From Glebionis coronaria (taxonomy: Eukaryota; Streptophyta; Magnoliopsida; Asterales; Asteraceae): a stretch of DNA of 64,000 bases. Made by a program: the position numbers and the translations under genes. The stretch covers positions 744,001 to 808,000 of the forward strand of contig JANFOE010000050.1 in the NCBI GenBank assembly GCA_025667525.1, given 5' to 3'. The notes below the pieces were generated by a model. That model was given only the letters and a program-made list of their open reading frames with translations, made no database searches and was not told where the DNA came from. This document shows, piece after piece, positions 55,689 through 64,000 of the stretch (the stretch's first letter is position 1; each line of letters begins with the position of its first letter).

Positions 55689-58596
55689 GTCATCAGCCAG
55701 CCAGAGCACCTGCTGGAGGATATACTCATCCTCTTTGCTCTACTTGCCACCGTAGGCACCCAGGGCCATGTCGTCGTAACATTGACGCATGCTTCAAGTG
55801 TGGTCTTCCTAGCCATATCATGAAGGATTACCGTAAGGGCGAGATGAAGGGCACATCAGGACATGCTGATACCAAGCCGCCTCCTACCACTGGGCGTGTC
55901 TACACGACATCTCGAGACCAGGCCAACAAGTCTACAGGTACCATCACTGGAATATTGTATATGTATGGTCAAGCTGCGTTTGTTCTTTTTGATACGGGTG
56001 CTACTCACTCGGTCATTTCTACTCCTTATGCTAAGAACATTAGGATGCTCCCCATGCCACTAGAGAATAGACTTACTATTTCCACGCCTTTGAGGGACTC
56101 TGTATTAACCACCCATGTATACAAGAGTCTTCCCCTAGAATTTGACGATAAGGTTCGTCCTGTTGACGTACTTCCGCTGGACAGGAATGACTTCGACATG
56201 ATTTTGGGCATGGATTGGCTATCCAAGCATCATGATACCATAGACTTCCATTCATATCGAGTTATCTTCGGTGATGTTAATGCACCAGAGTACATTCATA
56301 ACGGGTTCGTACCCGGAAGGTCTGTACAAATCATATCTACCCTGCAAGCGCGTGCACTACTGTCACATGGCTGCGAGGGTTATCTAGCTACGGTTCACGA
56401 CATGGATGCTGAATCTTCATCAATCCAGGATCAACCAATAGTGTCAGAATTCCAAGATGTATTTTTAGCAGAACTTCCGGGCATACCACCTGCACGAGAA
56501 GTGGAATTCAATATCGAGCTTATTCCAGGAGCAGAACCAATCTCCAAGGCTCCTTATCGCATGGCTCCCATAGAGATGAAGGAGCTGAAGGATCAACTGC
56601 AAGAACTTCTAGAACGAGGTTTCATTCGACCGAGCGCATATCCATGGGGCGCACCGGTCTTATTTGTTAAGAATAAGGACGACAGTATGCGTCTTTGCAT
56701 AGACTATCGCGAGCTCAACAAGATTACTATCTGGAATAGGTATCCACTGCTGCGTATAGACGATCTGTTTGACCAACTCCAAGGGGCCAAACACTTCTCC
56801 AAGATTGATCTTAGGTCAGGCTATCATCAGATACGGGTTAAGGAGTAGGACATCGCCAAGACTGCTTTTCGTACCCGCTATGGCCACTACGAATTTGTAG
56901 TTATGCCATTTGGCCTGACAAATGCTCTAGCAGTGTTCATGGACTTGATGAACAGAATCTTCCATGAATTTTTGGACAAGTTCGTCATTGTCTTCATCGA
57001 TGACATCCTGATTTTCTCAAAGTCCAAGGAGGAACACGAAGACCATCTTCGTACTGTACTACAGATTCTTCGCCAGAAGTAGCTGTATGCTAAATTCTCT
57101 AAATGTGAGTTCTGGTTAGACAAGGTGGCATTCTTAGGTCACATTATATCAGCAGAAGGAATCACTATGGATCCAGCGAAGGTTGAGGCCATTACTAAGT
57201 GGCCGAGGCCGACATCAGCGACGGAAGTCCGCAGTTTCTTAGGCTTAGCTGGCTATTACCGTAGGTTCGTGGAGAACTTTTCCCGCTTAGCACTACCATT
57301 GACCAAAATGATGCGGAAAGGGGAGAAATTCGTTTGGACTGAAGAACGAGAGAAGAGCTTTGAAGACCTGAAGCAGAAGCTAGTATCTGCACCTATTCTT
57401 ACTCTCCCATCTGGTACAGGTAGATTTCAAATCTATAGTGATGCATCGGGGAAGGGACTTGGCTGTGTTCTCATGCAACATGGGAAAGTGATCGCGTACG
57501 CTTCACGGCAGCTTAAGCCTTATGAAGAAAATTACCCTACGCCTGACTTGGAACTTGCTGCAGTCGTGTTTGCATTGAAAATATGGAGGCACTACTTATA
57601 CGGAGAATCATGTGACATTTTCACGGATCACAAGAGCTTGAAGTATATCTTCACTCAACGTAAATTGAACATGAGGCAGAGAAGATGGTTAGAGCTGTTG
57701 AAGGATTATGACATTAATCTACAGTATCATCCCGGAAAGACAAATGTAGTAGCAGATGCTCTTAGCAGGAAGTCCGGAATGATCAACGGCATTAAAATTG
57801 AGGAGGAAATCATAAGAGACTTGGAGCGACTAGACATCGAGATCATGGTACGGGGACAGCACGGTTACTGTGCTAATCTTAGAATAGAACCCGAGTTACT
57901 CTCTAAGATCAAGGAAGCTCAGAAAGATGATGGAGAAATATGGGCGATAGTATAGAATTTGGAGAAACAGACGGAATTCAGAGTAGATGCAGATGGTATC
58001 GTATGGCAGGGCACGAGACTTTGTGTTCCTGATGACCAAGCACTCCGGGAAGCCTTGTTAGCTGAAGCTCATAGCTCCCCATTCTCTATACATCCTGGTT
58101 TGAATAAGATATACCATGACATCAAGCAGTACTTTTGGTGGAGTGGTATGAAACAGGATGTGGCCACTTACGTCTCCAAATGTCTTACTTGCTAGCAAGT
58201 TAAGATCGAGCATCAGCGATCTGGCGGTCTCCTTCAACTGTTAGATATTCCAGAGTGGAAGTGGGAGATAATCACCATGGATTTTGTTACTGGTCTTCCG
58301 CCTACCAAGAGGAAGCACGATGCAATTTGGGTTATCGTAGATCGACTTACCAAATCAGCTCATTTCTTACCGATCCGCAAGGAAGATCCGGTAAGTAAAC
58401 TCGCCAATACGTATAGAAGAGAGATCATGAGACTCCACGGTGCTCCATCCAGCATCGTCTCACACAGAGATCCTCGTTTCACTTCGCGATTTTGGAAGAG
58501 TCTGTAGAAAGCTTGGAGTACACAACTTAAGCTTAGCACGACTTTTCATCCTCAAACGGACGGACAGTCGGAGCGAACGATTCAGACATTGAAGAC
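55689..58596 (+). pseudogene. Gypsy-2 nucleocapsid, protease, RT, RNase H, integrase N-part (exon 4)
   Basis: One frame runs through the zinc knuckle ([23 protein letters not shown]), protease LFDTGATHS (Asp at 55991), RT ([30 protein letters not shown], catalytic FIDD at 56993-57004), RNase H ([36 protein letters not shown]) and the integrase zinc region (HPGLNKIYHDIKQ, CLTC) and core ([33 protein letters not shown]). Stops: 56846, 57080, 57953, 58193 and 58505, all TAG. The box normally reading SDRDPRF is SHRDPRF, so a catalytic Asp of integrase is probably lost. A frame change follows near 58590. Confidence 0.92.
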
Positions 58597-59301
58597 ATGT
58601 TGAGGTCATGTGCGTTGGAATGGACGGGTGATTGGGACAATTATATCTGTTTGGTGGAGTTTGCATACAACAACAGTTGGCACGCAAGTATCAAGTGTGC
58701 TCCTTTCGAGATGTTGTATGGCAGAAAGTGTTGCGCCCCAATCTGCTGGGATCAGGTTGGCGAGCGAACACTTGAAGGACCAGAAATCATAGAGATGACC
58801 AATGAAAGGATAGCAGTAGCTAAGCAGAAACTTCAGGAAGCACGGTCACGTCAAAAGAGTTACGCCGATAAGCATCGTAGGGACATACATTTTAACGTAG
58901 GAGATCACGTCTTCTTAAAGGTTTCGCCAGCACGTGGTGTTAGACACTTCAGGATTAAAGGGAAGCTCAGTCCTCGTTTCATCGGACCGTTTGACATCAT
59001 TGAACGAGTCGGTGAAGTATCTTACCGGTTAGCGTTACATCCGCATCTTTCGCATGTACACAATGTGTTTAATGTGTCCTTACTAAGAGGGTACCAGTAT
59101 CATCCCCTTCAAATGGTTCAGTATCCACTGGAACAGATACGTGAAGATCTCACTTTCATAGAAGAACCCGTACGAGTTCTTGACAGACAAGAAAGAGTCA
59201 TGAGAAGGAAGACGATTCCATTCGTCAAAATCCTTTGGAGGGATGGTCCTTTTTTTCTAGTTTACTTTATCTATAATTCGGGGACGAATTATTCTTTTTA
59301 G
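58597..59301 (+). pseudogene. Gypsy-2 integrase C-terminal part
   Basis: This continues integrase in a shifted frame: CLVEFAYNNSWHASIKCAPF, MLYGRKCCAPICWDQVGER, KLQEARSRQKSYADKHRRDI, then the GPF/Y-like HFRIKGKLSPRFIGPFDII and a tail HNVFNVSLLRGYQYHP. The end (RRKTIPFVKILWRDG) looks like the start of a chromodomain, but the WxxPEEATWE-type part is missing and the reading jumps to IYNSGTNYSF. The chromodomain is therefore truncated or lost; this supports, but does not prove, a Tekay/Del-like chromovirus. Confidence 0.82.
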
Positions 59302-59312
59302 GGGGGAAGAGT
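59302..59312 (+). promoter_or_regulatory. Gypsy-2 polypurine tract
   Basis: GGGGGAAGAG just before the 3' LTR start at 59313. Confidence 0.75.
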
Positions 59313-61125
59313 TGTAAAACCCGCATGCTTTTACCATGAATAGTAACCATAAGATCGTACGTACTAGATTAAAACTTTCCTTTTATAGTATGATTACGTT
59401 CACGTATAAGAATTTTAAGTATTACGTACGTGTTAGAACACGGTAAGTATTTATTATGTATGAACACACAATAATTATTTTAAACAATAATTAATCACGA
59501 ACATGCGATCATGAAATCATGAACGTAGATTAATCACGAGCTAATATTAATTACGTATATATATTTATTACGAACACGAATAAATATATTAAGTCATGGT
59601 TAATAATTAACGAGAACACATAAAACACGAACACGATAAAACACGAACGAACACTAAAATTATTAGACTCGAGAAAAGGTACGAGTACCCCATGTGGGCC
59701 CCCCCTGCCCGCGGCTACACCAAAGGGATGGGCCAAGCCCATCAAACTTTTACTAACAAGGGGTTATGGTAAAAACCTTTAGTCATTTTTCACTTTACAG
59801 TAAATTAACAAAAACCCTAAAAAGATTTTTCTCCTTCTCGTTGCTCTCTCTTTGGCCATCGCATATACAACACACAAAGGAGGTGTTCGTTTGATTTTGA
59901 TCTTGAATTTTGTGCAAGTATTCGTGTGTTCTCATCCTCGTTTGATCCACGCATTCGGTATACCTTTTTATTCATTTCTTTTATGTTTTGATTTAATAAA
60001 TTAAATAAGATCATGATGTTTTTAAAAAGCTAATTAAAACATTAATTAAAAATGTAAATGGTTATGGAGTAAATCAAAACATGGAATTTAGGGGTGTTTG
60101 ATGTGGCCGACGCCTAAACCGAACCCCAAGGGGTCTCGGTTTGGCTTATGAACCACCACCGAGACCTCAAGGTCTCAGTTTGGTGGTGTGGGTCTCACGA
60201 CAGCAACAAACAGGGGAGAACCCCGAAGTGGTTCGGGGTATGGTGTTGATTACGGGTCCGGTTCATGATTTTTAGTCACGATCTGGTTCATTGATTATGT
60301 TAAGATTATGATTTTAATAGTTATATGTTAAAAATTAAATTAATAAAATATGACATGATTAGTTTAATTAACATGACTTAGGTTATAATTTAATTATTAG
60401 ATCATGGATTTTTAACCTAAGTATTTATATTTCTAGACTATAATTAATTAATTATTAAAAACTATGGCTATAATTAATTAATTAACATGACTTAGGTTAT
60501 ATTATTAATAATTAATAATACATGTTTTAACCTAAGTATTTAACTTTATTTAATTAAAAACATGATATATTTAATTAAATACTTTTAACCTATAGTTTAT
60601 TTAAATTACATGTAATAATTAATAAACTATACCTTATATCTTTATGACTTAGAAAAATAATCAGAAAACACTTAAGCTTATATAATTAGCTTATTTAACC
60701 AGCTTATATCTAATTATGGAAACTTTCTATTTTAAGAAACTTATTTAAGTAAGGAAGCTAATCTATTTATGGAAACTTTCTATTTTTATAAACTTATCTA
60801 TTTTAAGCAGTAATTCTATTTTTAGAAACTTTCTATTTTTAGAAACTTTCTATTTTTGAAAACTTTCTATTTTTAGAAACTTTCTATTTTTGGAAACTTT
60901 CTATTTTTGGAAAACTTTCTATTTTTGGTAACTTTCTATTTTTGGAAACTTTCTATTTTAGGAAACCTGCTATTTTTAGAAAGTTACTTATTATTACACA
61001 GTAAATATAATCATACATGAAATACAAGTAATACTTAATCAGAATAGACAGAATATAAGATAAACAAAGTTTAAAGCCTAAAACAGTAAAACATGACCTG
61101 AACGTATAAAATAAGCTAAGGCATG
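59313..61125 (+). mobile_element. Gypsy-2 3' LTR, truncated by the Athila-like insertion
   Basis: This starts TGTAAAACCCGC and follows the 5' LTR (47717 on) closely with small indels. It stops at 61125, which corresponds to about 49533 of the 5' LTR. The missing 1.1 kb should lie beyond the Athila-like element, outside the window. Confidence 0.92.
60801..60964. repeat. 17 bp tandem repeat in Gypsy-2 3' LTR
   Basis: Units of GGAAACTTTCTATTTTT with variants (AGAAAC, GAAAAC). Copy number and indel pattern differ slightly from the 5' LTR array. Confidence 0.88.
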
Positions 61126-62598
61126 TGATAGGTGTGTAAACACCCATCCTTTTACCACTTAATTCGGGCTAAAACAAGACCAAAACACGTATTTAATATC
61201 ATTTGTTTGGAATTATGCGTGGTTTTTGTGTTTATTGTGTTTTCAGAGCTAACCGGATGAATATTAAAGAAAACATGGGATTGCACGGGTTTTATCAAGG
61301 AAAAAGACTGAAGACGAAGTCTATTGTCCAAGAGGTGCAAAAGATTTGAAGTCAATGGGCCTATTTGAAGATTTATCGAAGAAAAGGACCAAAGACGGAA
61401 GATTTACATAAGTCGAAGAAACTCAAGTCTATTTAACGAAGAAATTAAAAGACGAGTTGGATTTAATCGACAACAAATCCCGAATCAGAATCGAAAACGT
61501 CAACTTTTCTAAAAAGACGAGAAGACAAGAAGGAAGGGAGAAAGCCCACTCACCAACCAACCACTAGGAGTATAAATAGATCTCTCCCTTCACATTTTAG
61601 GGAGTTAGTTCATTTTTTTCTTTTCCCCTGTTCTTTTGGTTCGTAGCTTCATCACAAACACCATTAGGGTGTTTGATGATTTTTCATTTTTCTTCAATCT
61701 TGTAATCCTTAATCATTAACCTTGTTACTCTTCTATTAATCAATCTATTCCATCTTTTCATTCATCTTGTTCATCTCCATTTTTATTGCAAGTTCTTAAG
61801 TTTTTATTTGATTTTAGTTTGATCTTAAAAAGTTGTTGATTTAGTGTTTTTACAGTTGGGATTTGTTACCTAAAGTATTTAAATGATGTGTGTTTGATTT
61901 GGTAAAACCTTTTTGAGTATTTTGGTGTTTAGATTGAAAATCGTTTGGTGCCTGTTGTTACTTTTCTTCGCTGCCCAGAATATTCCGAACAAGACCAATA
62001 TTCCGAATAGGCGAATTCCCATTTCCCTTATTCGGAATTTTGGATATTCCGAATAGGGTTTTTGACTTTTCCCTTACTCGGAATATTTTAAATATTCCGA
62101 ACAGTGCTCTTTTTCCGCATAGACTTGATCTTTCCGAATAGGCATGTTTTTCCGAATGGCCATATTTTCCACATAGATGTATTTTTCCGAATAGGAGTAT
62201 TTTCCGCATAGCACCAATTTTTCCGCATAAGGCAATTATTCCGCATAGCATTCCGCATAGACCTTACTTTCCGCATAAAGGAGTTTTTTCCGAATAGCCC
62301 AATTTTCCGAATTGAGCAGTTTATTCCGCATAGCACTTTTTCCGAATAGAGCAGATTTTCCGCATAAGGATTATTTTCAGCATAGGGCATTTTTCAGTAA
62401 GAATATTTTTCTACTTTATCATTTAATTGTTTTTATCTACTGTTTCCGGCTTTAATCTTTATTCACTTCAAGTATTTAGACTAGAAAACCAAATCCACTT
62501 TTTGTCACCAAGAACAAATCATTCCACTTTTAACTGAGATCAATTCGAGAGGATACCGAGAAATCGAACTTTTTCATCATAGAAAATCTCTTGTATCA
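61126..62598 (+). mobile_element. Athila-like element, 5' LTR
   Basis: This 1473 bp LTR starts TGATAGGTGTGT and ends TTGTATCA, so its ends are inverted (TGATA / TATCA). A primer site follows at once. It contains a TATA-like GTATAAATAGA (about 61569-61579) and an irregular repeat array (61975-62395). Confidence 0.88.
61975..62395. repeat. Irregular short-repeat array in Athila-like LTR
   Basis: There are more than 20 copies of TTCCGAATAG or TTCCGCATAG spaced 10-30 bp apart, a few inverted (TATTCGGAAT). ORFs on the minus strand are translations of this array. Confidence 0.9.
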
Positions 62599-62600
62599 AA

Positions 62601-62615
62601 TGGCGCCGCTGCCGG
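62601..62615 (+). promoter_or_regulatory. Athila-like primer binding site
   Basis: TGGCGCCGCTGCCGG, two bases after the LTR, is close to the Athila-type site complementary to tRNA-Asp. Confidence 0.85.
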
Positions 62616-62826
62616 CTCCTCTCGTTAAGATCAAAAGTTTTTTGTGAGAACTTGGATTTTGGGATCCGTTCCCCGTGAACGTTACTTTTACATAAAAATA
62701 TTCAAAAACTCTAAAAAAATATAAAATTTTAAAAAATCCTAAAAAGTAAAAAAAAAAAAAAAAAAAAAACATAAAAACCAAAAATATTTTTGCTTTGTTT
62801 GTCTTTGTTCGTTCTTTTGCAGGTGT
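62616..62826 (+). other. Athila-like leader
   Basis: This is the untranslated leader up to the gag ATG. It includes an A-rich run (62720-62770) with about 20 consecutive A. Confidence 0.8.
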
Positions 62827-64000
62827 ATGCGTACTCGATCCACGTCTTATCAAGAGCCCGAGCCTCTCGATAACTTAGACATGGCTGGTGTACAAAACAA
62901 CAATAACATACCACCTCCAATCAATAATAATAACAACAACAACCCACCTTTCAACAACATGAATAACAACAACAATGAGCCCCTTCCGGATAACCGCCCG
63001 ATGATTGAATTATTGCAAGCTCATGTAGATGGCAACACGGATCCAATTGTCATACCTCCAATTGCCGCCAACAATTTCGAGCTCAAGTCAGGCTTTATCC
63101 AGATGGTCTCCGCTCAGCCATTCTTGGGATGAACCATTGATGATCCACACGACCACATCAAGAGATTTCTACAACTCACTAACACGGTCAAGTTCAATGG
63201 AGTTCCACAAGAAGTGATAAGGTTACAACTTTTTCCCTTTTCTTTAGAGGGACAAGCCCGGCATTGGCTTGCTAAGGAACCGCCACAGAGTATTCTCTCG
63301 TGGACGGATTTGGAAACAAAGTTTATCAATTACTTTTTTCCACCCTCTCGTACTACCGCTTTGCGGAATGAGATTATAAACTTTGAACAAAAGTACGATG
63401 AGTCATTCAGTGAATCTTGGGATCGTTTTAAAGATCTTTTAAGAAAATGCCCACAACATGTTTTTACCAAAGTACATCAAATCAATACTTTTTACAATGG
63501 TTTAAGCATGAGTGACCAAGATTCACTGAACAGTGCCTCAGGGGGTAATTTATTGGCTAAGACTTCCAATGCTGCTTGGGACATCATTGAGAATAAATCT
63601 CGTGTGCAAACCAAGAGTGTTCGGACCAATGTTGCTAGTGCTAGCACTAATGACAGTGACAAGCGATTAGATAAAATCACTACGCTTCTTGAATCACTTG
63701 TCACCCACACCGTCAGCAACAACAACAGCAACAACGCCAAAAACGCTCAAGTGAACGCTGTCAGCCAACCTTGTGAGATATGCGGTGGTCCTCATTCTTA
63801 CACAACTTGTACCGCCACCCAAGACTACCCTGCTGAGAATGTGAATGCGGCATATGGCACCTACCAACAACCTGCTTATCAAGCTAGACCTCAAGGTGAC
63901 CGTAACTTGCTTAGCTATCGATCCAACAATTATCTTTCACCACCTGGTTTCCCTCCTGCCAACCCAAACCAACAACAAAACCTTAATCGCCCAAATCAAC
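62827..64000 (+). pseudogene. Athila-like gag, partial
   Basis: The ATG at 62827 gives MRTRSTSYQEPEPLDNLDMA, the N-terminal signature of this lineage, followed by an Asn-rich spacer. A single in-frame TGA (63130-63132) follows QPFLG; the same frame then continues to the window edge: DDPHDHIKRFLQLTNTVKF, LFPFSLEGQARHWLAKEPPQ, LETKFINYFFPPSRTTALR (Retrotrans_gag core), a Ser/Asn-rich part, and a zinc knuckle CEICGGPHSYTTC (from 63772). The Gln/Pro/Asn-rich tail runs off the edge. Capsid function; protease and later domains lie outside. Confidence 0.88.

Noticed and set aside
61958..62390. Overlapping minus-strand ORFs rich in RK, GK and SIRK
   Set aside because: Pure translation of the CCGAATAG/CCGCATAG array in the LTR.
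1..64000. tRNA, rRNA, microRNA or free-standing host genes
   Set aside because: I looked for cloverleaf-like clusters and non-transposon coding exons on both strands; only primer-binding sites and the captured ABCC fragment turned up.

Overview
The window is plant nuclear DNA, most likely from a composite (Asteraceae) genome. This rests on the style of its copia and Tat polyproteins and on GT-AG introns, plant-type LTRs and tRNA primer sites. No free-standing host gene is visible. Essentially all 64 kb is a nest of transposable elements inserted into one another, and the only host-gene material is a broken ABC-transporter (ABCC/MRP type) fragment carried inside a CACTA DNA transposon.

The oldest visible layer is a minus-strand Ty1/copia element (Copia-1, 5612-10362 and 42125-42912). 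It is cut by three elements. A minus-strand Ty3/gypsy element (Gypsy-1, 1-5611, running off the left edge) sits in its reverse transcriptase. A plus-strand Sirevirus-like copia element (10363-42124, target duplication GTTTC) sits in its gag. A long minus-oriented LTR (42913-47158) sits further upstream in gag. The Sirevirus-like element has itself been hit by a CACTA transposon (11069-15528, duplication TTT), by a second copia derivative with an inverted partner LTR (16497-21958, with an inversion of the gag segment between them), and by a Tat-lineage gypsy element in its 3' LTR (30546-41636).

To the right lie a 3' flank with an 82-84 bp tandem repeat (47159-47716) and a plus-strand sister copy of Gypsy-1 (Gypsy-2, 47717-61125). 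Gypsy-2 contains a 3.4 kb solo LTR (52226-55652, duplication CCCTA). An Athila-like element (61126 to the right edge) interrupts its 3' LTR.

Four things go beyond routine annotation. First, the two Gypsy copies share three short, in-phase GT-AG introns between capsid and nucleocapsid/pol; intron 1 opens with an in-frame stop, so splicing could decide between Gag and Gag-Pol. Second, the Tat element carries an opposite-strand, four-exon open gene of 875 codons with a TATA box. Third, the Sirevirus-like element is sprinkled from LTR to LTR with about 30 copies of a short CGYTGACAAG-like motif, in coding and non-coding DNA alike. Fourth, swapped target duplications record an inversion caused by recombination between two LTRs.

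Most coding regions are decayed by stops and frameshifts. The Tat element is the youngest-looking: its two 579 bp LTRs differ at about eight positions by eye.
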